64,000 nt of DNA from SCUN01 sp964343975 (GTDB lineage Bacteria; Acidobacteriota; Vicinamibacteria; Vicinamibacterales; SCN-69-37), in NCBI GenBank assembly GCA_964343975.1, contig CAYFLU010000001.1, positions 1 to 64,000 of the forward strand, read 5' to 3'. Shown piece by piece: positions 41,839-52,049 of the stretch; the stretch's first letter is position 1; each line of letters begins with the position of its first letter. The position numbers and the translations under genes are program-made. Below the pieces are notes generated by a model. The model was given only the letters and a program-made list of their open reading frames with translations. It did no database searches and was not told the DNA's origin.

Positions 41839-44265
41839 ATGAAGAAGCTGGCGCCCGCCGTTGCGGCGGGTTTCCTGTGTATGGCTGTGTCGATGCGCGC
41901 AAGCTGGAGCGGCATCGACGACGCGACACCGCTCCCCACGGTGGCTCCCGCGCCGATGTCCGTTGACCAGCAGAACGCGACACTCAAAAAGTATTGCGGC
42001 GACTGTCACAACGACGGCGAAATGGTCGGCGAGTTTTCGCTCGATCACTTCGATGCCGGCAAGGCCTCTGATCACGCGGCGCAAGCCGAGAAGATGATCA
42101 AAAAACTGCGCGCGGGCATGATGCCGCCGAAGGATTCGGCGCAGCCCGATGCGGCCACGCGCATGGCGCTCGTCAACGCCCTCGAGACGTCACTCGACGC
42201 GGCGGCGGCCACACCGAATCCCGGCCGTCGTCCGTTCCAGCGCTTGAATCGCGCGGAGTATCTCGCGGCGGTGCAGTCGATGTTCGGCGTCAGCCTCGAT
42301 GTCTCGGCGTTCCTGCCGGCCGACACGATCAGCGCGAGCTTCGACAACATCGCGGACGTGCAGATGCCGTCGGCCACGGCGATGCAGGGTTACCTGCGCG
42401 CCGCATCGTATGTGAGCCGCGCGGTGCTCGGCGATCCCGACGCCGACACGAGCTCGGTGACCTACGACGTCCCGCGCACGCTCTCGCAGAAGGACCGGCT
42501 CGAAGGCGCGCCGTTCGGCACGCGCGGCGGCACGGTCATCACGCACAACTTCCTCGCCGACGGCAAATACAAGTTCCAGATGATGCTGCACGGCGAACCG
42601 CAGGGCGAGCTCTTCGGCCGCACGGCGCGGTCGATGACGATCGAAGTCTCGATCGACGGCGCGCGCGCGGCGCTCGTGAAGGTCGACCGCTGGATCAACG
42701 AGTCGTCGCCGAACGGCCTCATGGTGCAGACCGAGCCGATCGCGATCACGGCGGGGCCGCACAAGGTGGCCGTCGCGTTCCTCCGCGAGTTTGAAGGCGA
42801 GGAAGACGACTACATGAAGCCGATCGATCACACGCTGGCCGACACGAACATCGGCATCGGCTACGGCGTGACGACGCTCGGGCATCTGCGCAATGTGGCG
42901 ATCGTCGGCCCGTCGAACGTCACGGGCGTCACGAACTTCCCGGAGCGTCAGCGCGTGCTCACGTGCGCGCCGACGGCGAAGGCCGAGCAGGCGGCGTGCG
43001 CGCGGCAGATCCTCACGCGGCTCGCCACGCAGGCCTACCGTCGTCCGGCGACGGCGAAGGACATCGACGAGTTGATGCCGCTCTTCACGCAGGGCGCGAA
43101 GAAGAGCTTCGACGCCGGCATGCGTGAAGCGCTGCAGGGCATGCTCTCGAGCCTGCACTTCGTCTTCCGCGTGGAAGAGACGCCGGCGGGCGTGAAGCCG
43201 GGCGCGGTCTACAAGATCAACGACGTCGATCTCGCGTCGCGGCTGTCGTTCTTCCTCTGGGGCACGATTCCGGACAAGGCGCTCGTGGATGCGGCCGCGC
43301 GCGGCCAGCTCGCGACGCCGGCGGGCCTCAACGCGCAGGTGAAGCGCATGCTCGCCGACAAGCGCAGCGTGGCGCTGTCGTCGCGCTTCGCGGCGCAGTG
43401 GCTGCGGTTGCAGGACCTCGACAAGATCGAGCCGGACGCGCTCGACTATCCGTACTACGACCAGGCGCTCGCCAAGTCGATGCGCCGCGAGACGGAAGAG
43501 CTCTTCAACTACATGGTGCACAACGACCGGCCGATGCCGGAGCTGCTCACGGCCGACTACACGTTCGTGAACGAGCGTCTCGCCAAGCACTACAACATCC
43601 CGAACGTCACCGGCCCGGAGTTCCGCAAGGTCAGCTATCCGAACGACCAGCGCCGCGGCCTGCTCGGTCAGGGCAGCGTGCTCGTGCTCACGTCGCACGG
43701 CAACCGCACGTCGCCGGTGCTGCGCGGCAAGTGGGTGATGGAAGTGGTCCTCGGCACGCCGCCGCCCCCGCCGCCGCCGAACGTGCCCGACCTCGAGAAG
43801 ACGAGCGCGAGCGCGAACGGCCGCATGTTGTCGGTGGCCGAGCAGATGGCCGAGCACCGCAAGAACCCGGCGTGCTACTCGTGCCATCGCGTGATCGATC
43901 CGATCGGCCTCGCGCTCGATCACTTCGACGTCACGGGCGCCTACCGCATCAAGGACCGCGGCGTGCCGGTGAACACGGCCGGCGAGCTCTACGACGGCAC
44001 GAAGCTGAACGGCGCGGCCGAACTGCGCGCCGCCCTCGTGAAGCACTCCGACGTGGTCGTCACGCACTTCACCGAGATGCTGATGTCGTATGCGATCGGC
44101 CGTCGCGTGGATTACTACGACATGCCCACCATCCGGAAGATCGTGCGCGCCGCGGCGCCGCAGAACTACCGGATCTCCGATCTCATCCTCGGCGTGGTGA
44201 ACAGCCCGGCCTTCCGGACCGCCCGCGCCGAAGACATCGATAACCCGAGCACGAGACAGCACTGA
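41839..44265 (+). CDS. DUF1592-family planctomycete-type cytochrome c protein
   Basis: 808 residues, exported (MKKLAPAVAAGFLCMAVSM). Domains in order: cytochrome c-like N-terminus with CGDCH near residue 55; DUF1587 (FQRLNRAEYLAAVQSMFGV); DUF1595 (ARQILTRLATQAYRRPATAK); DUF1592 (YKINDVDLASRLSFFLWGTI; ELLTADYTFVNERLAKHYNI); DUF1588 (RRGLLGQGSVLVLTSHGNRT); DUF1585 with CYSCHRVIDPIGLALDHFD (a second CxxCH). The ATG at 41839 follows a CCGGAGG ribosome-binding site; an upstream in-frame ATG at 41812 has none. The next gene is the usual DUF1552 partner. Confidence 0.92.
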   Translation: MKKLAPAVAAGFLCMAVSMRASWSGIDDATPLPTVAPAPMSVDQQNATLKKYCGDCHNDGEMVGEFSLDHFDAGKASDHAAQAEKMIKKLRAGMMPPKDSAQPDAATRMALVNALETSLDAAAATPNPGRRPFQRLNRAEYLAAVQSMFGVSLDVSAFLPADTISASFDNIADVQMPSATAMQGYLRAASYVSRAVLGDPDADTSSVTYDVPRTLSQKDRLEGAPFGTRGGTVITHNFLADGKYKFQMMLHGEPQGELFGRTARSMTIEVSIDGARAALVKVDRWINESSPNGLMVQTEPIAITAGPHKVAVAFLREFEGEEDDYMKPIDHTLADTNIGIGYGVTTLGHLRNVAIVGPSNVTGVTNFPERQRVLTCAPTAKAEQAACARQILTRLATQAYRRPATAKDIDELMPLFTQGAKKSFDAGMREALQGMLSSLHFVFRVEETPAGVKPGAVYKINDVDLASRLSFFLWGTIPDKALVDAAARGQLATPAGLNAQVKRMLADKRSVALSSRFAAQWLRLQDLDKIEPDALDYPYYDQALAKSMRRETEELFNYMVHNDRPMPELLTADYTFVNERLAKHYNIPNVTGPEFRKVSYPNDQRRGLLGQGSVLVLTSHGNRTSPVLRGKWVMEVVLGTPPPPPPPNVPDLEKTSASANGRMLSVAEQMAEHRKNPACYSCHRVIDPIGLALDHFDVTGAYRIKDRGVPVNTAGELYDGTKLNGAAELRAALVKHSDVVVTHFTEMLMSYAIGRRVDYYDMPTIRKIVRAAAPQNYRISDLILGVVNSPAFRTARAEDIDNPSTRQH

Positions 44266-44278
44266 GGAGTTGAGACCC

Positions 44279-45673
44279 ATGACCCTGACTGGCAAACATC
44301 TCTCCCGCCGTACCGCCCTCAAGGGCCTTGGCGCCACGATCGCGCTGCCGATGCTCGACGCGATGATTCCGGCGCAGACCGTGTTCGCGCAGAGCTCGGC
44401 GGCCAAGGCCGCGGCGCGCACGCGGCTCGTGTGCATCGAACAGGTGCACGGCGCCGCGGGCTGCAGCCCGTTCGGCGCGGCGAACTACCTGTGGGCGCCG
44501 AAGGCGACCGGCAAGGACTTCGACATCAGCGGCGGCAGCCTGGCGCCGCTCGATCCGTGGAAGAAGCACCTCACGATCGTGAGCAACACGGACGCGAAGA
44601 TGGCCGAAGCGCTCGCGCCGGCCGAAGTCGGCGGCGACCACTTCCGCTCGAGCGCGGTCATGTACACGCAGACGCATCCGAAGCTGACGGAAGGCTCGGA
44701 CGTCCACGTGGGCACGTCGCTCGATCAGCACTACGTGCAGAAGTTCGGCAAGGACACGCCGATCCCGTCGATGCAGCTCAGCATCGAACCGGTCGACCAG
44801 TCGGGCGGCTGCGCCTACGGCTACGCGTGCGTCTACACCGACACGATCAGCTGGGCGTCACCGACCGAGCCGCTGCCGATGGTGCGCGACCCGCGCATGG
44901 TGTTCGAGATGCTGTTCGGCGCGGGCGGCACGGCGGAACAGCGCGCCGAACGCCGCGCCACCGACAAGAGCATCCTCGACCTGCTGACCAAGCAGATGGC
45001 GAGCCTCATGCGCACGGTGAGCCCGAGCGACCGGCGCCGCCTCGATCAGTACGCGACGAACATCCGCGAAGTGGAACAGCGCATCCAGAAGATCGAGCAG
45101 CGCAACCTGAGCGGCGACGCGCGTGAACTGCCGGGCGCGCCGGCCGGCGTGCCGGATTCGTTCGAAGAGCACGTGAAGCTGATGTTCGATCTGCAGGTGC
45201 TCGCGTTCATGTCCGACACGACGCGCGTGTTCTCGTTCAAGCTCGGCCGCGACGGCTCGGGCCGCGTGTATCCGGGCTCGGGCGTGTCGACCGGCTTCCA
45301 CAACGCGTCGCACCACGGCGCGGCCGAAGCCACGATCCGCGCGTTCGGCGAGATCAACAAGCATCACGTGTCGATGCTGCCCTACTTCCTCGAGAAGCTG
45401 CAGGCGGCCAAGGAAGGCGACGCGACGCTCCTCGACAAGACGCTCATCATGTACGGCTCGCCGATGTCGAATGGCAACGTGCACAACCACCGCAACCTGC
45501 CGTTCATCATGGTCGGCGGCGGCAACGGCACCAACCCGGGCCAGCTGCACGTGAAGGCGGCCGACGACACGCCGATCGCCAACGTGATGCTGACGATGCT
45601 GCACCGGCTCGGCGTGAATGACGTGAAGACCTTCGGCGACAGCACGGGCGAGTTCTCGTTCGCCACGGCGTAG
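44279..45673 (+). CDS. DUF1552 protein
   Basis: 464 residues. An N-terminal Tat-like segment (LSRRTALKGLGATIALPMLD then AMIPAQTVFA) is followed by the DUF1552 domain: WKKHLTIVSNTDAKMAEALA, GGDHFRSSAVMYTQTHPKLT, SIEPVDQSGGCAYGYACVYT and FSFKLGRDGSGRVYPGSGVS; it ends NRNLPFIMVGGG-like (HRNLPFIMVGGGNGTNPGQL). DUF1552 is distantly related to DUF1501 and regularly follows DUF1592 genes. It lies 13 bases downstream with a GAGGAG ribosome-binding site. Function unknown; probably periplasmic. Confidence 0.9.
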   Translation: MTLTGKHLSRRTALKGLGATIALPMLDAMIPAQTVFAQSSAAKAAARTRLVCIEQVHGAAGCSPFGAANYLWAPKATGKDFDISGGSLAPLDPWKKHLTIVSNTDAKMAEALAPAEVGGDHFRSSAVMYTQTHPKLTEGSDVHVGTSLDQHYVQKFGKDTPIPSMQLSIEPVDQSGGCAYGYACVYTDTISWASPTEPLPMVRDPRMVFEMLFGAGGTAEQRAERRATDKSILDLLTKQMASLMRTVSPSDRRRLDQYATNIREVEQRIQKIEQRNLSGDARELPGAPAGVPDSFEEHVKLMFDLQVLAFMSDTTRVFSFKLGRDGSGRVYPGSGVSTGFHNASHHGAAEATIRAFGEINKHHVSMLPYFLEKLQAAKEGDATLLDKTLIMYGSPMSNGNVHNHRNLPFIMVGGGNGTNPGQLHVKAADDTPIANVMLTMLHRLGVNDVKTFGDSTGEFSFATA

Positions 45674-45685
45674 GAGACGGCAACC

Positions 45686-47491
45686 ATGACGCGACGCAAC
45701 TCTTGGTTCGGCGCCCTGCTCGGCGCCGTCGTCATCGCGGTGACGATTACGCAGGCCGCGCCCACGGCGCCGGTGGCCGACGCCGCCTCGCGCGGGGATC
45801 TCGTGACGGTGCAGGACCTGATCCGGCGCCACGCGGACATCAACGCGGCGCAGGGCGACGGCATGACGGCGCTCCACTGGGCCGCCCTCAACGGCGACCT
45901 GAAGCTCACGACGACCCTCCTCGCCGCGAAGGCGAAGGTGGATCCGGTGACGCGCCTCGGCGACTACACGCCGCTGCACCTCGCGGCGCAGCGCGGGTAC
46001 GCCCCGATCGTGGCCGCGCTCGTGGCCGGCGGCAGCAAGGTGACGGCCGTGACCGGCACGGGCCTGCAGCCGATCCACTTCGCCGCGGAATCCGGCAACG
46101 TGGATGCGGTGAAGGCGCTGCTCGACAAGGGCGCGGACGCGAACGTGAAGGACACGACGCACGGCCGCACGCCGCTCGTGTTCGCCGCCTCGAAGGACCG
46201 CGTCGACGCGATCAAGTTCCTGATCTCGCGCGGCGCGAACGTGCAGACACCGACCAACGTGATCGACTACGTCGAACGCGCGAAGACCGATGCGGCGGAT
46301 CGCTCGGCGCGCGCGCGTGAGACGGCCGCCGGTACAGGCCGTGGCGGCGCGGGTCGCGCGGGCGCGGCCGGGCGTGGCGCGGCGGCGCCGGATCCGGCCG
46401 ACCAGCAGGACCCGACCGATCCGCTCGCGCAGTTCAATGCGCCGGGTCAGACGACGACGGCGGCGGCCGGGCGCGGTGGCGCGGCGGCAGGCCGCGGGTC
46501 GCGTGGTCCGTCGGATGCCGAGATCATCGGCAAACAGGGCGGCCTCACGGCACTGCACTACGCCGTGCGCGACGGCTACGCGGATGCGGTGGCGGTGCTC
46601 CTCGACGCGAAGACCGACATCAACTCACGCTCGGCCGATCTCTCGACGCCGCTCGTGCTCTCGATCGTGAACGGCCAGTACGACATCGCGATGTCACTTC
46701 TGAAGCGCGGCGCCGACCCGAACCTCTGCAACGACGACGGCATCTGCCCGCTGTTCGCGGTGGTGAACAACGAGTGGGCGCTCCGCACGTGGTATCCGCA
46801 GCCGACCGCGGGCACGCAGCAGGAAGCGACCTACCTCCAGCTGATGGAAGCCCTGCTCAAGGCGAAGGCCGACCCGAACGCACGCACGTTCTCGCACGTG
46901 TGGTTCGCCGCCTACAACGCCGGCCGCATGGGCGTGGACTTCGTCGGCGCGACGCCGTTCTGGCGCGCGGCCTACGCCCTCGATGTGGACGCGATGCGTC
47001 TGCTCGTGAAGTACGGCGCGGATCCGAACATCGCGACCAAGACGTTCGGCAGCGCGGCGCGTCCCAATGACCCGTCGGGTCTGCCGTCAGTGCCCGCCGG
47101 TGGCCCGCACGTGCCGCCGTTCCACGCGGCGATGGGCGTCGGCTACGGCACGTCACGCGTGGCGCAGCAGCACCGCCATGTGCCGGACGGCTGGATGCCG
47201 GTGGCGAAGTACTTCGTCGAAGAGCTGAAGGTGAACATCAACCAGCGCGACGCGGACGGCTTCACGGCGATGCATCACGCGGCCGCGCGCGGCGACAACG
47301 AGATGATCAACTACCTCGTGAAGCACGGCGCCGACGTGAAGGTCGTGAACCGCAACGGCCAGACCACGGTGGACATGGCCAACAGCCCGGAACAGCGCAC
47401 GCAGCCGTTCCCCGACACGATCAAGCTGCTCGAAGGCATGGGCGCGATCAACAACCACAAGTGCCAGGCCTGCAAGGCCGGCGGCAACTGA
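45686..47491 (+). CDS. Exported ankyrin-repeat protein
   Basis: 601 residues. Signal peptide (WFGALLGAVVIAVTITQAAP), then ankyrin repeats: GDGMTALHWAALNGDLKLTT, GDYTPLHLAAQRGYAPIVAA, TGLQPIHFAAESGNVDAVKA, TALHYAVRDGYADAVAVLLD and GFTAMHHAAARGDNEMINYL. An Arg/Gly/Ala-rich disordered insert (about residues 215-270) splits the array. The C-terminus HKCQACKAGG has a CxxC that could bind metal or haem-like cofactors after export. It directly follows the DUF1552 gene by 12 bases, a recurrent neighbourhood in Acidobacteria. Likely a periplasmic scaffold for the cytochrome proteins. Confidence 0.88.
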   Translation: MTRRNSWFGALLGAVVIAVTITQAAPTAPVADAASRGDLVTVQDLIRRHADINAAQGDGMTALHWAALNGDLKLTTTLLAAKAKVDPVTRLGDYTPLHLAAQRGYAPIVAALVAGGSKVTAVTGTGLQPIHFAAESGNVDAVKALLDKGADANVKDTTHGRTPLVFAASKDRVDAIKFLISRGANVQTPTNVIDYVERAKTDAADRSARARETAAGTGRGGAGRAGAAGRGAAAPDPADQQDPTDPLAQFNAPGQTTTAAAGRGGAAAGRGSRGPSDAEIIGKQGGLTALHYAVRDGYADAVAVLLDAKTDINSRSADLSTPLVLSIVNGQYDIAMSLLKRGADPNLCNDDGICPLFAVVNNEWALRTWYPQPTAGTQQEATYLQLMEALLKAKADPNARTFSHVWFAAYNAGRMGVDFVGATPFWRAAYALDVDAMRLLVKYGADPNIATKTFGSAARPNDPSGLPSVPAGGPHVPPFHAAMGVGYGTSRVAQQHRHVPDGWMPVAKYFVEELKVNINQRDADGFTAMHHAAARGDNEMINYLVKHGADVKVVNRNGQTTVDMANSPEQRTQPFPDTIKLLEGMGAINNHKCQACKAGGN

Positions 47492-47513
47492 CCTCAACCA
47501 CCCGTTCTACCCG

Positions 47514-47551
47514 ACGCCGCGCCCGGTTCCCCCACGAACCGGCGCGGCGTT
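47514..47551 (+). terminator. Strong hairpin after the cytochrome-DUF1552-ankyrin operon
   Basis: 16-base arms (47514-47529 and 47536-47551), one bulged base, six-base loop. It sits 22 bases after the ankyrin stop. The following sequence is GT-rich with no T-tract, so termination would not be classical intrinsic. Confidence 0.5.
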
Positions 47552-47612
47552 GGTGTGTGTGGGCCCGTTCTTGTCGTACGCTGGACGAACAATTTCTCAT
47601 CAGGAGATGACC

Positions 47613-48848
47613 ATGAAGACGTGGGTACAAGCCGCATTGCTGCTGCTCCTCGGCGCCTCGACGGCGCAGGCGCAGATCAACGGCGGTGAACAGAAACCGG
47701 AAGCGACGCTGCCGTTCACGGTGACGCAGGTCGCGTCGTTCAATCTGCCGTGGCGCATCGCGTTTCTGCCGGATGGTCGCATGCTCGTGACCGAGAAGGT
47801 CGGTCCGGTGTATGTGGTCGCGCAGGACGGCACGAAGATCACGATCGCGAACGCGCCGGCGGTGCTGAGCCAGGGCCAGGGCGGCATGCTCGGCATCTAT
47901 CTGTCGCCGAAGTACGCGAGCGACAAGACGGTGTACCTCACCTACTCCGAGCCGAACGAGCCGGCGGATCGCACGTCGAGCCTCGCGCTCGCGAAGGCCA
48001 CGCTCACGCTCGGCACGGGCACGGCGAGCTTCGACAACCTGAAGGTGATCTGGCGGGAGATGCCGAAGGGCTCGGGCGGTCAGTTCGGCGGCGCCGTGGC
48101 GTTTTCGCCCGATGGCCGCTATCTGTTTCTGACGGTCGGCGATCGGCAGCGCATGACGCCGGCGCAAGACCCGAATCAGCCGCTCGGCAAGATTCTGCGG
48201 CTCACGCTCGACGGCCAGCCGGCGCCGGGCAATCCGAACGCGGGCAAGACGGGCGCGGCCGACGTGTCGATGATCAACCCGCCGCGCAACACCGAACTGG
48301 CGAAGACTGCGGCGGTCGTGAAGACCTACACGTATCCGTCGCCGAACCTCACGCCGTCGGAGACGTGGGCGTCGGGCTTCCGCACGCCGTACGGCCTCGT
48401 GTTCGGTCCGGACGGACGGCTGTGGGAAGTGGAGCACGGTCCGAAGGGCGGCGACGAGCTCAACCTGATCGAGCCGGGCAAGAACTACGGCTGGCCGCTC
48501 GTGTCGTACTCGACCAACTACGACAACACGCCGATCCCGAGCCCCGACACGCGGCCGGATCTCGCAAAGCCGGTGATCTATTGGACGCCGGTGATCGCGC
48601 CGGGCAACATGGCGTTCTACAAAGGCGCGCAGTTTCCGCAGTGGAACGGCTCGCTGTTGATCACGGGCATGGGCTCGCAGTCGATCACGCGCGTGACGTT
48701 CGATGCGAAGGGCAACGCGTCACTTGCCGAGCGCTGGGCCATGGGCAAGCGCGTGCGCGACATCGCGGTGGCGCCGGACGGCGCGCTCTGGATCGTCGAA
48801 GACTCGAACCCGGGCGGGCTCTACAAGCTCACCCCGGTCAAGAAGTAG
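47613..48848 (+). CDS. PQQ-dependent sugar dehydrogenase (Ylil/GDH-B type), exported
   Basis: 411 residues. Signal peptide (MKTWVQAALLLLLGASTAQA), then the six-bladed soluble-GDH fold: LPWRIAFLPDGRMLVTEKVG, QGGMLGIYLSPKYASDKTVY, GGQFGGAVAFSPDGRYLFLT and TYPSPNLTPSETWASGFRTP; YGLVFGPDGRLWEVEHGPKG and GGDELNLIEPGKNYGWPLVS carry the cofactor and active-site residues. The enzyme oxidises aldoses in the periplasm with PQQ. I chose the ATG at 47613 because GGAG lies six bases before it. Confidence 0.92.
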   Translation: MKTWVQAALLLLLGASTAQAQINGGEQKPEATLPFTVTQVASFNLPWRIAFLPDGRMLVTEKVGPVYVVAQDGTKITIANAPAVLSQGQGGMLGIYLSPKYASDKTVYLTYSEPNEPADRTSSLALAKATLTLGTGTASFDNLKVIWREMPKGSGGQFGGAVAFSPDGRYLFLTVGDRQRMTPAQDPNQPLGKILRLTLDGQPAPGNPNAGKTGAADVSMINPPRNTELAKTAAVVKTYTYPSPNLTPSETWASGFRTPYGLVFGPDGRLWEVEHGPKGGDELNLIEPGKNYGWPLVSYSTNYDNTPIPSPDTRPDLAKPVIYWTPVIAPGNMAFYKGAQFPQWNGSLLITGMGSQSITRVTFDAKGNASLAERWAMGKRVRDIAVAPDGALWIVEDSNPGGLYKLTPVKK

Positions 48849-48855
48849 ACCGTCG

Positions 48856-49755
48856 CTAGAACCCGCAACGGTAGTTGCTGAATTCGTAGACCTTCTTCCA
48901 CGACGTGCCGACGGCTTTGTAGATGGCGTACTTGTCACCTTCGAAGCCGTTGGTCTTCGTCACGATCTCGCTCACACCATCGCCATCCAGATCGGCGTGG
49001 TCCACGAGCCGCTCGACGTAGATCGCATCGCCTGATCCCACCACCGACAGCTCCATACCGCCCATCAACGTGTCTTTCGTCTGGCGGTCTTTCTGCGCCA
49101 GCGCCGTGGCAAACCCCGTCGCGTTCGGCTCGAGCAAGAGGAACAGCACATCGCGCGCGGCCGCGGTGCGCGCCACGAGGCTCCCGATGAGGAGGGGCTT
49201 GCCGTTCGCGCGAACGTCGATGGCGGTGAGGTTCACGACGTCGGGATCCGCGATCGCGGCGGCGGGCAATCCGCGCCAGGCCTCGGCCGCGAGCTTCAGC
49301 GCTGCCGCGCGCTCGTCACTGGTCGGCGCGCGACGTGCCCGCTCGCCCTTCCCCAACGCGTCATTCGTCGTGGCCAGCGCCATCAGGCTGCCGGTGGGCG
49401 TGAACGTGCTCTTGAGCGAGACCTGTCCGGCGGTTTTCGCGCACTCGCTCGTGTGCGAGTCGCCCGTGACGGTCGCCGTGCCGACGGCGGCGCCGCCAGA
49501 GAGCACGCGCACGCTGCGTCCCTTCCTGTAGTACGTCGTCGCGAATTTCGCGATGTCTTTCTCGTCGGAGGAGCCGGAGATCGGCTCGGTGAACTTCCCG
49601 CCGCTCATCATCGCCACCGGGACGACATCAAACCCATCGCCCGCGGCTGACAGCACGAACAGGGCCGCGGGATCCGCAGCTTTCGATTGAAATGCCGTCA
49701 GGTGACCGGCGGCGAGAACGAGAGCGAGGGCGGCGGCAGCGGCGAGACGATTCAC
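48856..49755 (-). CDS. Exported hypothetical protein
   Basis: 299 residues starting at GTG. Signal peptide (NRLAAAAALALVLAAGHLTA) and a mature domain with AALFVLSAAGDGFDVVPVAM, FATTYYRKGRSVRVLSGGAA and a C-terminal calcium-like segment DHADLDGDGVSEIVTKTNGF that resembles an FG-GAP/EF-hand blade. I cannot assign a family. TACAGT lies eight bases before the GTG. It is convergent with the PQQ dehydrogenase gene and co-directional with the TonB receptor. Confidence 0.6.
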   Translation of the reverse strand: MNRLAAAAALALVLAAGHLTAFQSKAADPAALFVLSAAGDGFDVVPVAMMSGGKFTEPISGSSDEKDIAKFATTYYRKGRSVRVLSGGAAVGTATVTGDSHTSECAKTAGQVSLKSTFTPTGSLMALATTNDALGKGERARRAPTSDERAAALKLAAEAWRGLPAAAIADPDVVNLTAIDVRANGKPLLIGSLVARTAAARDVLFLLLEPNATGFATALAQKDRQTKDTLMGGMELSVVGSGDAIYVERLVDHADLDGDGVSEIVTKTNGFEGDKYAIYKAVGTSWKKVYEFSNYRCGF

Positions 49756-49782
49756 GGCGCCACACTGTACCGCAGCCTCAGA

Positions 49783-51948
49783 TCAGAACATCCAGCGAAT
49801 GCCGGCGTTGATCACCCGGCCGTCGAGCGGTCCCCACGCATCGACCGTCCAGCGGCCATCGAAGTTACGTGACGGGCGGACCAGTGGGTCGACGCGGGTC
49901 TGGCGGCGATCAGCCAGATTCTCCGCATTGATGAAGACGCGCAGCCGTGAGTGAATGCGGCGCTCGATCATCGCGCCGAGATAGACGTACCGCGGGCTGC
50001 GCGTGCGATACGGGTTGTCTTCGAGCCGCTGCGGGCCGGTGACATAGATCTCGAGGCCCGCGCGGCCGGCGCCTTCGCGCTCCCACGCCGCGACCACACC
50101 GGCAGCGTGCATAGGCGTGAGCGGCACGTCGTTGCGCGTGGCCGTGGCCGGATCCATCTCCGTCGATCGCGTCAGGGTGTACGTAGCCACGATGGAGAAG
50201 TCCTGCACGTGCATCTTGGCGAGTGCCTCTGCACCAATGGTGGTGGTCGGGCCGGGACGCGTGACCAGTGCGTAGGTGGCCGCGCTCACCGGCTGCACCG
50301 CAAGGGCGCCCGTGACACGTGAGCCAAACACCGTCGCATTCAGCTCGAGGCCGCCAAACACACGATTGACGTCCAGTGAGTAACTGCGCGCGCGCTCGGC
50401 CGTCGTCGGCAACCCCGACACCATTCGCGTGAGACCGACCGCGTCCGTTTCGTCGGTGAGCGGCGTCGGCGCGAAGTAGCCGGTGCCGCCAGACATGCGG
50501 ATGGTCCAGCCAGGGGCCGGCTTGACGAGGGCCGACAGGCGCGGGCTGAGAAACGTGCCGAACTGATTGTGTCGATCGAGCCGCGCACTGATGGACACCG
50601 CAAGTGCCGGCGAGAACGTGTAGTCGTCCTGGGCGAAGACCGACGGCACGACGTGCTGGTAGTTGAAGCGCGGCAGCGTGACGCTGCGGTAGTCGTCGGA
50701 TTGCAGCGCACCACCGATGACCCACACGTGCGCGCCGGTCGTTCCAGTCAACGACACTTCGCCGAACCCGGTCGCGTGGCGATCGGTCTCCGGCGCGTCG
50801 CCAAAGACGTGATCGTGTTGCTGCACCGCAGCTGATCCGCGAACGCCCAGAACGCGCTCGCCCATCACGATGAAGCGGCCGACGAGTCCGGCGTCGAAGC
50901 GGCGTGAATCGAGCGCTTCGCGAAAGGCGCGGCCATCCGGCGCCACGCGGCCGGGCATCGTCCCGCCTTCGCGCGTCTCGCCCATGAAGCCGGCCGTGAA
51001 GAACACCGACTGCCCTTGTCCGTTGTTCCAGAACACACGCGGCCGGAGATTCACGCGCGAGAAGCCCGGCAGATCCGTCCAACCGTCGCCGTCAACATCG
51101 CGTTTCGACTGCCGATCGGCATTGGCCAACAGGCTGTAGCTCCACCGCGGCGCCAACGGACCCGACAGCCACAGCACGGCGTCGGTACCTCCGAGCGTGG
51201 TCTGGTTCACCAGCACTTCCCGTTCGGCGTCCGGCTTGGGCTGTCGCGACACGAGGTTGATCACGCCGCCGAGTGCGGATGAGCCGAAGAGTGACGAGGC
51301 CACCCCTTTCACGATCTCGACGCGGCTGAGATCCATGGGCGGAATCTGCAGCAGGCCGATCGAACCCGACTGCCCGCCGTAGAGCGGCAGGCCGTCCGAC
51401 AACAACTGCGTGTAGCGGCCGCGCAGCCCCTGCATACGCAAGCTCGCAGCGCCGAGCGACGGCGAGGTCACCTGCACGCGCAGGCCGGCCGTTTCGTTCA
51501 GCATCATCGCGATGTCGCCGGGCGTCATCATCAACTTCTCTTCAATCTCGTCGCGACTCAGCACCTCCACACGCAGCGGCTCGTCCTGCACGCGTTTGCC
51601 GGCGCGCGTGGCCGACACGGTCACCTCTTCATCCACATCGACGTCGACGGCGAGCTCGATCGTCACCGGGAGCGTCACCCCGGCCGGCACGGTCAGCGTT
51701 TTCTGTTGTCGTGCGAAGGCCTCGGCCGTGACGACGATCGTCACATCGCCGGCGGTGACGGGGATCGTGACGACGCCATCGGCCGGCGTGGTCTGTGTCT
51801 GTGCGCCAATCGTCACCTCGGCGCCGGCCACGGATCCGGCGGCGCTCTTCACCTCCACGCGGACCGCCGTCACAGGCGTCTGCGCATGCGCATTCGGCGC
51901 CACGCACCACAACAGCACGCACACACCCGCAGCAACCCGCCTCAGCAT
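49783..51948 (-). CDS. TonB-dependent outer-membrane receptor
   Basis: 721 residues. Signal peptide (MLRRVAAGVCVLLWCVAPNA), a CarboxypepD_reg-like N-terminal domain (KSAAGSVAGAEVTIG), plug domain (VLSRDEIEEKLMMTPGDIAM; SSLFGSSALGGVINLVSRQP) and a 22-strand barrel ending in INAENLADRRQTRVDPLVRP and GRVINAGIRWMF, the terminal aromatic expected for barrel assembly. It imports a large ligand using TonB energy; iron siderophores or glycans are both possible. The ATG at 51948 is chosen for the GAGGAG site seven bases before it. Confidence 0.93.
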   Translation of the reverse strand: MLRRVAAGVCVLLWCVAPNAHAQTPVTAVRVEVKSAAGSVAGAEVTIGAQTQTTPADGVVTIPVTAGDVTIVVTAEAFARQQKTLTVPAGVTLPVTIELAVDVDVDEEVTVSATRAGKRVQDEPLRVEVLSRDEIEEKLMMTPGDIAMMLNETAGLRVQVTSPSLGAASLRMQGLRGRYTQLLSDGLPLYGGQSGSIGLLQIPPMDLSRVEIVKGVASSLFGSSALGGVINLVSRQPKPDAEREVLVNQTTLGGTDAVLWLSGPLAPRWSYSLLANADRQSKRDVDGDGWTDLPGFSRVNLRPRVFWNNGQGQSVFFTAGFMGETREGGTMPGRVAPDGRAFREALDSRRFDAGLVGRFIVMGERVLGVRGSAAVQQHDHVFGDAPETDRHATGFGEVSLTGTTGAHVWVIGGALQSDDYRSVTLPRFNYQHVVPSVFAQDDYTFSPALAVSISARLDRHNQFGTFLSPRLSALVKPAPGWTIRMSGGTGYFAPTPLTDETDAVGLTRMVSGLPTTAERARSYSLDVNRVFGGLELNATVFGSRVTGALAVQPVSAATYALVTRPGPTTTIGAEALAKMHVQDFSIVATYTLTRSTEMDPATATRNDVPLTPMHAAGVVAAWEREGAGRAGLEIYVTGPQRLEDNPYRTRSPRYVYLGAMIERRIHSRLRVFINAENLADRRQTRVDPLVRPSRNFDGRWTVDAWGPLDGRVINAGIRWMF

Positions 51949-52049
51949 TTTCCGGCTCCTCACTCACACTCGTTGGGGTGGACGCGTCTCTAGTATCGCA
52001 GGGATGCGCCAGACCGCATGAATGGCTGCACCTCCCGCCCGTTGTCGTG

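Noticed and set aside
42190..44436. A 748-codon open frame antisense to the DUF1592 gene.
   Set aside because: High-GC shadow: Arg/His/Ala/Val-rich composition, no family motifs, and the opposite strand holds a clearly recognisable protein.
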